The notes: generated from the letters alone by a model not told the origin. DNA of 13,260 nt from DASUZB01 sp036377075 (GCA_036377075.1 DASUZB010000279.1:1-13260); one strand, 5' to 3'. Positions 1 to 7,660 are shown, counted from the first letter of the stretch. Numbers and translations are program-made.

Positions 1-2190
1 TTGCTGCTGGTGCTCGACGACCTCCACTGGGCCGACCTGCCGTCGCTGCGGCTGCTCGGCTTCGTGGCCAGCGGCCTTGGCAGGGTCCCGGCGCTGGTGC
101 TGGCGACCTACCGGGACGGGGAGGTCCGCGCCGGCCACCCGCTCACCGAGACGCTCGCGCGCCTGGCGCGCGAATTGGCTGTCCAGCGCATCCTGCTCGG
201 CGGCCTCACCGAGCCGCAGGTGGCGTCCCTGCTGGCGGGCGCGACCGGCGCGGCGGTGCCCGATCGGCTCAGCGCACGCCTGCACCGCCGCACCGGGGGG
301 AACCCGTTCCTGCTCGGTGAGCTGGTTTGGCTGCTCGGCGTGGAGGGCGGGCTGGCCGAGGCGGCCGGCAGCGAGGTGCCCGCGACCGTCCGCGAGGTGG
401 TCGGTGAGCGGCTCGCCCGGCTGCCCGGCGAGGCCGCGGAGGTGCTGACGGTCGCCGCGCTCGCCCCCGACGTGTTCGAGGTCGACACCCTGGCGGTGGT
501 CACCGGCCTGCCCGGCGAGCGGGTGCTCGAGCTGGTCGAGGCCGCGCTCGCCGCCCGCGTGGTGGTCGAGCACCCGGAGCGCCGCGGTGGCTGGCGCTTC
601 GCCCACGACCTGGTGCGCGAGGCGGTCTACGCCGGGATCTCCACCGCCCGCAGGGCGCGGCTGCACGCCGCCTACGCCGAGGCGCTCGAGGCCGTCCTCG
701 GGGAGCGCACCGGCGGAGCCGCCGCCGAGCTGGCCCACCACTTCGGCCAGGCGGTGGCGCTGACGCCGCCGGGACGCGGGGGGTTCGGGGGGCTCCAGAG
801 CGAGGCCGATCTCGCCGCCAAGGGGGTCGGCTACGCCCGGCTCGCCGCCGAGCAGGCCAGGCAGCTTGGCGAGGCGACCTGGATGGCGCGGGCGGCGCTC
901 GGCTTCAACAGCGGCAACCTGTGGGCCTCGTGGCTGGACCTGTGGCAGCCCGACGAGCCGTCGGTGCGGCTGCTCGACGGGGCCAGGGCCGCGCTCGGCG
1001 AGGGCGACTCCTCCCTCAAGGCCAGCGTGCTCGCGCAGCTCGCGGTCAACTTCCACAGCGAGGACGAGCTCAGCACGCTGACCGAGCAGTCCCTCGGCAT
1101 GGCCAGGCGGCTGCGCGACCCGCGCGCCCTGGCCGACGCGCTCACCGCCCAGCTGATCACCTGGCCGGTGGCCGGCACCGACGAGCGCCTCACCCACGCC
1201 GACGAGCTGGTCGCCAAGGCCGAGGCGGCGAGGCTGCCCGAGCAGGCGACGCTCGGCCGCCAGTACCGGGTGATCCTGCTGCTGCAGCGCGGTGACGCCG
1301 CCGCCGCGCGGGCGGAGCTGGCCGACTTCGCGCGCGCCGCCGAGGCGCTGCAGCAACCGCTGTTCCTGGTGCACCTGCGCTGGCTGCGCAGCATGTGGGC
1401 GCTGCTCGAAGGGCGCCTCGGCGAGGCCGAGCGGCTGGCGGGCGAGGCCTTCGAGCACCATCGCCGCGGCAACCCGGCGGGTGCCCTGCTCGCCCACACC
1501 GCCCAGCTCGCCTTCATCCGGCACGAGCAGGGGCGCATGGCGGAGCTGGAGCCGCAGGTGCGGCGCTTCGCCGCCGACCAGCCGCAGACCTACCTGTGGC
1601 AGGGCGCGCTGCTGCTGCTGCTCGCCTCCTCCGGCCGGGGCTCGCGCGCTGCAGCCAAGCCTCCCGCCGAGGCCACCGCCTTGCTCGAGCGGCTCGGCAA
1701 CGCCGGGGTGCTCGGCTACGGCGACAACGGCCCCTTCCCGCTCACGCCCGACCAGGCGACGCCGGTGGCGCTCGCCGAGGCGGTCGCGCTGCTCGGCGAC
1801 GGCGACGCCGCCGGCGTGCTCTACCGGAAGCTGGCGCCGTTCGCCGGACGGGTGGTGGTCACCAACACGGGCCTGCTGTTCCTCGGCGCCGTCGACCACT
1901 GGCTCGGCCGCCTCGCCGCCACCATGGGCCGGCCGGAGGCCCGCGGGCACCTCGAGGCCGCCCTGGTCACGCACGACCGCATGGGCGCCCGCGCGCTCCT
2001 CGCCCGCACCCGCCTGCACCTCGCCGAGCTGCTGCTCGACGGCGGCGCACCCGCCGAGCGGGAGCGCGCCGCGGCGCTGCTGGAGGCCTGCCTGGCCGAC
2101 GCCGGGCCGCTCGGCATGGCCAAGGTCGCGGCACGCGCCCGCGGGGCGCAGGCATCCGGCGGTCTCGGCGAGCGCTTCGCGCCTGCCTGA
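1..2190 (+). CDS. STAND/AAA-type regulator ATPase with TPR-like C terminus (5'-partial)
   Basis: The gene enters the window already open; the first visible residues are the Walker B strand and its acidic pair (LLVLDDLHWAD, residues 2-12), so the P-loop and whatever lies before it are upstream. A sensor-1-like strand follows (VLATYRD, 33-39). Next come the conserved GGNPFLL segment (99-105) and the WRFAHDLVREAVY segment (198-210), both typical of the ATPase core of the large AfsR/LuxR/MalT-like and cyclase-linked regulators. Residues about 215-720 are alanine/leucine-rich paired helices, read as degenerate TPR repeats for ligand or partner sensing. The C terminus (ending ERFAPA) has no LuxR helix-turn-helix, so any effector domain (DNA-binding BTAD, nucleotide cyclase or kinase) must be N-terminal and unseen. 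Family assignment is firm; the specific role is not. A perfect 8-bp hairpin begins 9 nt after the stop. Confidence 0.85.
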   Translation: MLLVLDDLHWADLPSLRLLGFVASGLGRVPALVLATYRDGEVRAGHPLTETLARLARELAVQRILLGGLTEPQVASLLAGATGAAVPDRLSARLHRRTGGNPFLLGELVWLLGVEGGLAEAAGSEVPATVREVVGERLARLPGEAAEVLTVAALAPDVFEVDTLAVVTGLPGERVLELVEAALAARVVVEHPERRGGWRFAHDLVREAVYAGISTARRARLHAAYAEALEAVLGERTGGAAAELAHHFGQAVALTPPGRGGFGGLQSEADLAAKGVGYARLAAEQARQLGEATWMARAALGFNSGNLWASWLDLWQPDEPSVRLLDGARAALGEGDSSLKASVLAQLAVNFHSEDELSTLTEQSLGMARRLRDPRALADALTAQLITWPVAGTDERLTHADELVAKAEAARLPEQATLGRQYRVILLLQRGDAAAARAELADFARAAEALQQPLFLVHLRWLRSMWALLEGRLGEAERLAGEAFEHHRRGNPAGALLAHTAQLAFIRHEQGRMAELEPQVRRFAADQPQTYLWQGALLLLLASSGRGSRAAAKPPAEATALLERLGNAGVLGYGDNGPFPLTPDQATPVALAEAVALLGDGDAAGVLYRKLAPFAGRVVVTNTGLLFLGAVDHWLGRLAATMGRPEARGHLEAALVTHDRMGARALLARTRLHLAELLLDGGAPAERERAAALLEACLADAGPLGMAKVAARARGAQASGGLGERFAPA

Positions 2191-2199
2191 GCCGCCCGG

Positions 2200-2222
2200 T
2201 TGGCACCGCCCCGTGGTGCCAA
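2200..2222 (+). terminator. Hairpin after the STAND ATPase gene
   Basis: TTGGCACC (2200-2207) pairs perfectly with GGTGCCAA (2215-2222) across a 7-nt loop, starting 9 nt after the upstream stop codon. Position suggests 3'-end formation for the upstream gene. There is no T tract, and the symmetrical sequence could equally be an operator for the phosphatase gene downstream. Confidence 0.4.
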
Positions 2223-2223
2223 A

Positions 2224-2256
2224 GCGAACCTCAAGCGAACCTCAAGCAAACCGCAA
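2224..2256. repeat. Three 11-bp direct repeats (candidate response-regulator operator)
   Basis: GCGAACCTCAA occurs twice back to back (2224-2234, 2235-2245), followed by a third copy with two changes, GCAAACCGCAA (2246-2256). On the opposite strand the units read GGTTCGCTTGA. Tandem 11-bp units, one helical turn apart, are the layout bound by OmpR/PhoB-type winged-helix regulators; PHO boxes in streptomycetes use 11-nt units beginning GTTCA. The match is in layout, not exact consensus. They lie 135-167 bases before the phosphatase start, so control of that gene is the likeliest use. Confidence 0.55.
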
Positions 2257-2297
2257 GCGCGGTCCACCACCATGGCGCCGCCGGGAGGCAGGCCGAT

Positions 2298-2331
2298 GGG
2301 CCGTGGTAGGGCGCCGCGTCCGCCACGGCCC
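2298..2331 (+). other. Leader inverted repeat upstream of the phosphatase gene
   Basis: GGGCCGTGG (2298-2306) is perfectly complementary to CCACGGCCC (2323-2331) with a 16-base loop. It sits 60 bases before the GTG start at 2391, so it would form in the 5' untranslated RNA if transcription starts upstream of it. Function is unknown; in DNA this rich in G+C a 9-bp match is only moderately surprising. Confidence 0.35.
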
Positions 2332-2390
2332 TCGCCATGGCCCCCTGGCGTCGTCGTGCCCTGCCGTGGGGCAGAGTCGGAGGGGGTCTG

Positions 2391-4283
2391 GTGACGGCAC
2401 GCGCCGCCACGCGCCTGCGCGCGCCCATGTGGCTCGCGCAGCTCGCGCTGCCGCTGCTCGGGCTGTGGCTGCTGCGCGCCAACCCACGCCTCGACGCCCG
2501 CTGGGAGCACCACGCCGGCCACTTCTGGATCGTGGTCACCACCGCGCTGGTGAGCCTCCTCCTCGGCGTCTGGGTCAGCGAGGCCGCCCGCCGCCGCGGC
2601 GACGCCCGGCTGCTGCTGGTCTCGCTCGCCTTCCTCAGCTCCGCCGGCTTCCTGCTGCTGCACGCGCTGGCCACCCCGGCGGTGCTGCTACCCTCCGGCA
2701 ACACCGGCTTCACCATCGCGACCCCGTTCGGGCTGTTCCTCGGCGCCTGGTTCGCGTTCGCCTCGTCGGCCAACCTGACCCCCGCGGGGGCGGCCGCCAT
2801 CCTGCGCCGTCAGTGGCTGCTGCGCGGCGGCCTCGCCCTGCTGCTGGCCGCCTGGGCGGCGCTGTCCCTGCTGGCGCTGCCGCCCTTCGACGCCCCCATG
2901 GCCGAGGACGCCAGCCACCAGCTGGTCCGCGGCCTCGCCGTGGTCGGCATCGCGCTGTACGCGCTCGCCGCCGTCCGCTACGCCAGGGTGCTCTTGAGCC
3001 GGCGGGTCAGGCTCGGCATCGTCACCTCCTACGTGCTGCTCGCCGAGGCCATGGCGGCGATCGCCTTCGCCCACAACTGGCACCTGACGTGGTGGGAGTG
3101 GCACCTGCTGATGACGGTGGCCTTCGCCGTGGTGGCCTGGAGCGCCCGCGGCGAGGCGCGCCGCGAGGGCACGCCGGACCACGTGTTCGACGGCCTCGCC
3201 CTCGACACCACCGTGGACCGCATCGACCAGCAGTACGAGGCCGCCGTCCGCACGCTGGTGGCGGAGATGCGCGGGCACCAGGCGGGCGAGCAGCCGGTCG
3301 CCGAGCTGGTCCGGCGCGTCGCCCGCCGCTACGACCTCGGCCGCGGGCAGGTCGGCGTGCTCGGGCGCGCGGCCGGGGAGATCGCCGACCTGCTCGCCGA
3401 GCAGGCCGCCGAGGCGGCCCGCCGCGAGCAGATGGAGCAGGAGATGCGCCTTGCCAACCTGATCCAGCAGCGCCTGCTCCCCGACGGGCTGCCGCCGGTG
3501 CCGGGCTGGCGGGTCGACACCTGGTACCGCCCGGCCAGGGACGTCGGCGGCGACTTCTACGACCTGATCAAGCTGCCCGAGGGCCAGGTCGGCATCGTGG
3601 TCGGCGACGTCAGCGGCAAGGGCGTGCCGGCCGCGCTGGTGATGGCGAGCACCCTCTCGCTGCTGCGGGCCGAGGCGCCGCGGCTGGTGGCGCCGTCGAC
3701 GGTGCTGGCCCGGCTCAACCAGCTCCTGCTCGCCGAGACCCTGGCGACCATGTTCGTCACCTGCGTGTACGCCGTGCTGGACCCGACCACCGGCCGGCTG
3801 CGCTGGGCCAACGCCGGCCAGGACCTGCCGCTGCTGCGCCGCGGCGCCGAGGTGGCGCAGCTGCGCGCCACCGGGATGCCGCTCGGGCTGATGCCCGACA
3901 TGCGCTACGAGGAGCAGGTCACCCTCGTCCCGCGCGGTGCCACCCTGCTGTTCCACTCCGACGGCATCACCGAGGCGCACGGCCCCGGCCGCGAGATGTT
4001 CGGCGACGACCGGATCGCCGCCCTCGCCGCCAGGCGGGTGGACGGCGAGGCGCTGATCCGCCTGCTCCTCGACGAGCTGCACCGCTTCACCGGGCCGGAC
4101 TGGGAGCAGGAGGACGACATCACCCTGGTCGCCCTGGAGCGACCGGCGGCCGGCTCCGAGGCGGGCCGCCCGGCCCAGCCGGGACGGCTGGCCGAGGCGA
4201 CCGCGGAAGCCCGCTCGACCCCGATCCGGCGGGATCGGCCGGCGACCGCGGGCGCCGAGGCCGCCAACCAGCAAGGACGCTAG
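2391..4283 (+). CDS. Multi-pass membrane PP2C/SpoIIE-family protein phosphatase
   Basis: A 630-residue protein. Residues about 13-251 hold seven or eight hydrophobic helices (13-29, 46-64, 73-100, 106-127, 144-164, 179-199, 208-229, 236-251). A charged helical linker follows (about 275-355), then the canonical entry helix EMRLANLIQQRLLP (351-364), and the phosphatase domain (about 365-583). Metal-binding acidic motifs are visible: DVGGDFYDL (D384, D388), GDVSGKGVPAAL (D406), SDGITEA (D524) and EDDITLVAL (D575/D576). The family (RsbU/SpoIIE) dephosphorylates anti-anti-sigma factors in partner-switching pathways, so this is inferred to be a membrane sensor controlling a sigma factor. No anti-sigma or STAS gene lies nearby. 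The start is GTG 2391, chosen for GGAGGGGG at 2379-2386; ATG 2337 in the same frame would add 18 Arg/Gly-rich residues and lacks a ribosome binding site. The last 45 residues are low-complexity and probably disordered. Confidence 0.88.
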   Translation: MTARAATRLRAPMWLAQLALPLLGLWLLRANPRLDARWEHHAGHFWIVVTTALVSLLLGVWVSEAARRRGDARLLLVSLAFLSSAGFLLLHALATPAVLLPSGNTGFTIATPFGLFLGAWFAFASSANLTPAGAAAILRRQWLLRGGLALLLAAWAALSLLALPPFDAPMAEDASHQLVRGLAVVGIALYALAAVRYARVLLSRRVRLGIVTSYVLLAEAMAAIAFAHNWHLTWWEWHLLMTVAFAVVAWSARGEARREGTPDHVFDGLALDTTVDRIDQQYEAAVRTLVAEMRGHQAGEQPVAELVRRVARRYDLGRGQVGVLGRAAGEIADLLAEQAAEAARREQMEQEMRLANLIQQRLLPDGLPPVPGWRVDTWYRPARDVGGDFYDLIKLPEGQVGIVVGDVSGKGVPAALVMASTLSLLRAEAPRLVAPSTVLARLNQLLLAETLATMFVTCVYAVLDPTTGRLRWANAGQDLPLLRRGAEVAQLRATGMPLGLMPDMRYEEQVTLVPRGATLLFHSDGITEAHGPGREMFGDDRIAALAARRVDGEALIRLLLDELHRFTGPDWEQEDDITLVALERPAAGSEAGRPAQPGRLAEATAEARSTPIRRDRPATAGAEAANQQGR

Positions 4284-4288
4284 TCCTT
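4273..4288. terminator. Small hairpin at convergent gene ends
   Basis: AAGGAC (4273-4278) and GTCCTT (4283-4288) form a perfect 6-bp stem with a 4-nt loop. It straddles the phosphatase stop codon and abuts the stop of the aldo/keto reductase on the other strand. The two genes end only 4 bases apart, so a bidirectional terminator is plausible. The stem is short and there is no clear T tract. Confidence 0.35.
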
Positions 4289-5238
4289 CAGATCTGCTTG
4301 CCCGGCGGCCGGCGCGGGTACAGCGCGGCCAGCTCGTCGAGGTCCTCCGGGGTCGGCTCCCAGAGCGCGGCGGTGACGTTCGCGCGCACCTGGTCGGGCC
4401 GGGTGGCGCCGGCGATCACGGAGGCGACCCCCGGCTGCGCGGCGAGGCCGCCGACGGCCACCTCGAGCAGGGTGAGGCCGCGCTGCACGGCGTACTTCTC
4501 CAGCGCCTCGAGCCGATCGAAGGTCTCGTCGTCTGGCGCGATGCCGCGCTCGGCGAGGCGGCTGCGCGTCGGTGGCGGCTCGCCACGCTTGTACTTCCCG
4601 GTGAGCAGACCGCTGGCCAGCGGGTAGAACGGCAGCACGCCGATGCCGTAGCGCCGGCAGGCGGGCACCACCTCCTCCTCCAGGTCGCGTTCCAGCAGGT
4701 TGTAGTGGTTCTGGGCGGAGACGAGCGGGGTGCGGTGCTGGCTGCGGGCGACCCAGTCCGCCTCCACGATCTGCCAGGCGGCGAAGTTGCAGGAGCCGAC
4801 GTAGCGGACCTTGCCCTCGGCGACCAGCTCGTCGAGGGCGGCGAGGGTCTCCTCGACCGGCGTGCGGCGGTCGGGGGCGTGCTGCTGGTAGAGGTCGAGG
4901 TGGTCGAAGCCGAGCCGGCGCAGGCTGCCCTCGACCGCGCGGCGGATGTGGCGGCGGGAGGCGCGCGCCTCGTGGGGCGGGCCGCCCATGTCCATGCCGA
5001 ATTTGGTGGCGACCACCACCTCGTCGCGGTGCTTGGCGAGCGCCTGGCCGAGCAGCGTCTCGGAGCCGCCGCGGTGACCGTAGACGTCGGCGGTGTCGAA
5101 CAGGGTGATGCCGGCGTCGAGCGCCGCGGCGACCAGCGCCCGGGTCTGGGTGGCGTCGCAGCGCGAGCCGAAGTTGTTGCCTCCGAGGCCGACGACGGAG
5201 ACGGTGAGGCCGGACCGTCCGAGCTGGCGATACCTCAT
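4288..5238 (-). CDS. Aldo/keto reductase
   Basis: A 316-residue protein, the normal size for a single-domain NAD(P)H-dependent TIM-barrel oxidoreductase that interconverts carbonyls and alcohols in the cytoplasm. The catalytic tetrad is complete: D48 and Y53 in FDTADVYG, K79 in VVATKFG, H120 in LYQQH. The cofactor-binding segment near the C terminus is GATRPDQVRAN (277-287). The sequence pattern (DLYQQHAPD, VRYVGSCNF, LASGLLTGKYKRG) is that of the family often compared with YghZ/Kv-beta-like and L-glyceraldehyde-3-phosphate reductases; the substrate cannot be read. The start is ATG 5238 with GAAAGG 10 bases before it (5254-5249). The frame stays open upstream but that stretch is Arg/Pro-rich and unlike the family. 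The gene lies downstream of the peptidase gene on the same strand, 226 bases apart, so it may have its own promoter. Confidence 0.9.
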   Translation of the reverse strand: MRYRQLGRSGLTVSVVGLGGNNFGSRCDATQTRALVAAALDAGITLFDTADVYGHRGGSETLLGQALAKHRDEVVVATKFGMDMGGPPHEARASRRHIRRAVEGSLRRLGFDHLDLYQQHAPDRRTPVEETLAALDELVAEGKVRYVGSCNFAAWQIVEADWVARSQHRTPLVSAQNHYNLLERDLEEEVVPACRRYGIGVLPFYPLASGLLTGKYKRGEPPPTRSRLAERGIAPDDETFDRLEALEKYAVQRGLTLLEVAVGGLAAQPGVASVIAGATRPDQVRANVTAALWEPTPEDLDELAALYPRRPPGKQI

Positions 5239-5254
5239 ATGGCGGCTGCCTTTC

Positions 5255-5273
5255 TGCGCGCTGCTGGCGCGCA
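5255..5273 (-). promoter_or_regulatory. Hairpin abutting the reductase ribosome binding site
   Basis: TGCGCGC (5255-5261) and GCGCGCA (5267-5273) form a perfect 7-bp stem with a 5-nt loop. In the transcript it ends directly before the GAAAGG ribosome binding site of the aldo/keto reductase. It could stabilise the 5' end or modulate ribosome access. This is inference from position only. Confidence 0.3.
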
Positions 5274-5410
5274 CGGACCTGCGCGACCGGATTGAGCGCC
5301 GCGCACCGGGGATGCCTGGGGTCCGACGGCCGCCTTGGCCAGACCGGCGTCCGGGGTGCGGGGGCACTGCGGTGGGCGGGAGGGCGACGACGCTGGAATC
5401 GCACACTCGG

Positions 5411-5430
5411 CCATAATTGGACTAATTGCC
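5411..5430. promoter_or_regulatory. AT-rich island with TAATTG direct repeat, candidate operator
   Basis: In the 226-base gap between the peptidase and the reductase, positions about 5411-5450 are strikingly AT-rich against a GC-rich background. TAATTG appears at 5414-5419 and again at 5423-5428, nine bases apart. The site lies about 175-190 bases upstream of the reductase start and just after the peptidase stop. It is a likely promoter or regulator-binding region for the reductase. I could not place a convincing -35/-10 pair. Confidence 0.35.
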
Positions 5431-5464
5431 GAAAAATGAAAGAGGTGATTCCTTCGCTACGCCG

Positions 5465-7507
5465 TCAGTCGCGCTCGAGACCGAGCTGCGAGGCCAGGAA
5501 GCTCAAGGTGTCGACTGCCAGGTCGGCGGTGCGGCTGACCGAGCGGGCGCCGTGCCCCACCCGCACCTCGCGCCGCAGGATCACCGGCCGCTCCGAGGTG
5601 GTCGCCCACTGCAGGGCGGCGCAGAGCTTGCGGGCGTGCAGCGGGTCGACCCTGGTGTCGGACTCGAACACGCTGAACAGCACCGCTGGGTACTCGGTGC
5701 CCTTGGTGACGTGGTGGTACGGCGAGTAGGCGTAGAGCCAGCCGAACTCGGTCGGGTCGTCGGCGCGCCCGTACTCGTCGTTCCAGGTCTCGCCGAGGCC
5801 GAAGCGCTCGTAGCGGACCATGTCCAGCAGCGGCGCGCTGCACGCCACCGCCGCGAAGAGCCCCGGGTGCTGGGTGAGCGCGGCGCCCACCAGCAGGCCG
5901 CCGTTGGAGCCGCCGGCGACGCCGAGGTGCCCGGGTGATGTCCAGCCCAGCTCCACCAGGTGCCGGGCCGCGGCGGCGAAGTCGTCGAAGACGTTCTGCT
6001 TGTGCTCGCGCATCCCGGCGCGGTGCCAGGCCTCGCCCTCCTCGCTGCCGCCGCGCAGGTTGGCGATCGCGTAGACGCCGCCGCGCTCCACCCAGGCGAG
6101 GATGCTGGCGCTGTACTCCGGGGTGAGGGCGATGTTGAAGCCGCCGTAGCCGTACAGGACCGTCGGCCGCCCGCCGTCGGCCGCCAGGCCCTCGCGGTGC
6201 AGCACGAACATGCGCACCTCGGTGCCGTCGGCCGAGCGGTACGACTCCTGCCGGGCGACCACGCCCTTGGCCTCGACCCGCCCGGGCGCGTCCATCCACA
6301 GCTCGAGCGTGCCGGTGCCGACCGCGTAGCGGTACACGCGCGGCGGGGTGGTGAAGTCGGTCCAGCCGATCCAGGCCTCGTCGCCGCCCCCGGGCCGGGC
6401 GCTGAGGCCCCGCACCGAGCCGAGGCCGGGCAGCTCCACCTCGGCCCGGACGGCGCCGTCGGCCAGGTCGTGCACGGTCACCCGGCCGACCGCGTGCCTG
6501 GTCCCCGCGACCAGCAGCGCGTCGCCGGTGACGGCGAAGTCCTCGACCACCGTCTCGCCCTCGGGCACCAGGTCGCGCCAGCCGAGCGGCTCGGGGCGGG
6601 CGGGGTCGGCGACCACCACGCGGAAGCGGGCCGCGCCGAGGTTGGTGCGCAGGTACAGGCGGCCGTCGTGGGCGACGTGCCCGTAGGTGGTGGCGTCGAG
6701 GCCCTCCTGCACCGGGCGCAGCACCAGGTCGCCGGTCAGGTCGGCGACGTAGAGGTCGTTGCGCGGCGCGGTGCCGAGCGCGGCGCCGATCACCAGCCAG
6801 CGGCCGTCGCGGGAGATCTCGACCGAGTGGTACTCGGTCTTGTCGCGGCCCTCGCCGAAGATCAGCTCGTCGCGGTCGGGGTCGTCGCCGATCCGGTGCA
6901 GCCACAGGCGCCGGTGGAAGCGGTCCTCGCCCGGCGGGACGGCCTCGGCGGGCAGGCGGCGGCCGTAGCAGAAGCGCTCGCCGCCTGGCAGCCAGGCGAG
7001 CGGGCAGTAGCGCGTGCGGTCGATCGGCCCGTCGATCACCTCGCCGCTGGCCACGTCCATCACCGAGAGCGACGCCTCCTCGTCGCCGCCCTGGCTGAGC
7101 CAGTAGGCGAGCCGGTCGCCCTCGAGCGAGGGGACCCAGCCGTCGAGGGTGACGGTGTCGTCGTCGCTCAGCGTGCTCGGGTCGATCAGCACGCGCTCGG
7201 TGTCGCCCTCGCGCACCAGCAGGACGGCGTGCTCCTGGCCGGGGCCTCGGCGGGTGAAGAAGGCGCGCCGGCCGCGCACCTCCGGGACGCTGGCCAGCCC
7301 GGCGGCGAGCAGCTCGCCCAGGCGGGCGCGCAGGCGCTCGCGCCCCGGGAGCCCGTCGAGCAGGCGGCGCGCCAGCTCGTCCTGGGCCGCGCTCCAGGCC
7401 GCCGTGTCCGGCGAGTCGGGGTCCTCCAGCCAGCGGTAGGGGTCGGCGACCTCGGTGCCGTGGATCCGCTCGACCAGGTCGACGCGGCGGGCCTGGGGGT
7501 AGCTCAT
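5465..7507 (-). CDS. Prolyl oligopeptidase family serine peptidase (S9)
   Basis: A 680-residue protein, the usual size for family S9A enzymes, which cleave short peptides after proline (or basic residues in oligopeptidase B relatives) in the cytoplasm. The N-terminal segment (HGTEVADPYRWLED, residues 16-29) is the typical S9A opening. Residues about 75-405 are the beta-propeller that gates substrate size. The C-terminal alpha/beta hydrolase domain carries the triad: S534 in GGSNGG, D617 in ESDTRVDPLH and H652 in VGHGA. No signal peptide is present. The start is ATG 7507; there is no strong ribosome binding site, but TAGAGT ends exactly six bases before the ATG, which fits a leaderless transcript. 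Prolyl oligopeptidase and oligopeptidase B cannot be separated by eye; the domain spacing favours the prolyl enzyme. Confidence 0.93.
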   Translation of the reverse strand: MSYPQARRVDLVERIHGTEVADPYRWLEDPDSPDTAAWSAAQDELARRLLDGLPGRERLRARLGELLAAGLASVPEVRGRRAFFTRRGPGQEHAVLLVREGDTERVLIDPSTLSDDDTVTLDGWVPSLEGDRLAYWLSQGGDEEASLSVMDVASGEVIDGPIDRTRYCPLAWLPGGERFCYGRRLPAEAVPPGEDRFHRRLWLHRIGDDPDRDELIFGEGRDKTEYHSVEISRDGRWLVIGAALGTAPRNDLYVADLTGDLVLRPVQEGLDATTYGHVAHDGRLYLRTNLGAARFRVVVADPARPEPLGWRDLVPEGETVVEDFAVTGDALLVAGTRHAVGRVTVHDLADGAVRAEVELPGLGSVRGLSARPGGGDEAWIGWTDFTTPPRVYRYAVGTGTLELWMDAPGRVEAKGVVARQESYRSADGTEVRMFVLHREGLAADGGRPTVLYGYGGFNIALTPEYSASILAWVERGGVYAIANLRGGSEEGEAWHRAGMREHKQNVFDDFAAAARHLVELGWTSPGHLGVAGGSNGGLLVGAALTQHPGLFAAVACSAPLLDMVRYERFGLGETWNDEYGRADDPTEFGWLYAYSPYHHVTKGTEYPAVLFSVFESDTRVDPLHARKLCAALQWATTSERPVILRREVRVGHGARSVSRTADLAVDTLSFLASQLGLERD

Positions 7508-7519
7508 GGCCTCACTCTA
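7508..7519 (-). promoter_or_regulatory. Leaderless -10 element of the peptidase gene
   Basis: On the minus strand TAGAGT (7519-7514) matches the actinobacterial -10 pattern TANNNT and is separated from the ATG (7507) by exactly six bases. This would put the transcription start on the A of the start codon. No -35 hexamer is recognisable, which is common for such promoters. Confidence 0.45.
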
Positions 7520-7554
7520 GTGGAGGCGGTCCGCGCCGCGCCGAGCGTTCGAAT

Positions 7555-7585
7555 TTGCCGTCGGCCCACGCTCGCTGGATACGAT
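7555..7585 (+). promoter_or_regulatory. Candidate promoter of the nuclease-like gene
   Basis: TTGCCG (7555-7560) and TACGAT (7580-7585, fits TANNNT) are 19 bases apart in the 153-base divergent gap. They lie about 75 bases upstream of the GTG start at 7661. The spacing is longer than ideal, so this is tentative. Confidence 0.3.
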
Positions 7586-7660
7586 TGCGCCGACGACCCG
7601 ATCCCCGCCTTCGTCGATCGCCCTGAGCTTCGGCGAACGCCCGTTGGGAGGTAAACGCGA

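Noticed and set aside
2200..2222. CIRCE-like heat-shock operator or sigma-54 element (TTGGCAC)
   Set aside because: Arm sequence and spacing differ from CIRCE (TTAGCACTC with nine bases between), and there is no TTGC at the sigma-54 -12 position.
2200..2394. Small 64-codon frame whose stop overlaps the phosphatase start
   Set aside because: Starts with TTG without a ribosome binding site, runs through two hairpins and direct repeats, and has no recognisable product.
2688..4274. A 528-codon minus-strand open frame opposite the phosphatase
   Set aside because: Antisense shadow of a gene with intact metal-binding motifs; composition is Gly/Arg/His/Gln-rich and no ribosome binding site or family resemblance is seen.
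1292..4627. A 1111-codon open frame on the plus strand crossing two genes and the reductase
   Set aside because: It is out of frame with genes that have clear domains, its product is Arg/Pro/Ala-rich without any motif, and open shadow frames of this length are expected in DNA with so few A+T-rich stop codons.
5411..5420. CCATAATTGG as a CArG-box-like site
   Set aside because: A match to a eukaryotic MADS-factor site in a bacterial intergenic region is coincidence; only the repeated TAATTG is worth noting.
5960..7654. A 564-codon plus-strand open frame opposite the peptidase
   Set aside because: Lies antisense to a complete S9 peptidase with its full catalytic triad; product is a repetitive Ala/Val/Gly/His sequence typical of a shadow frame.
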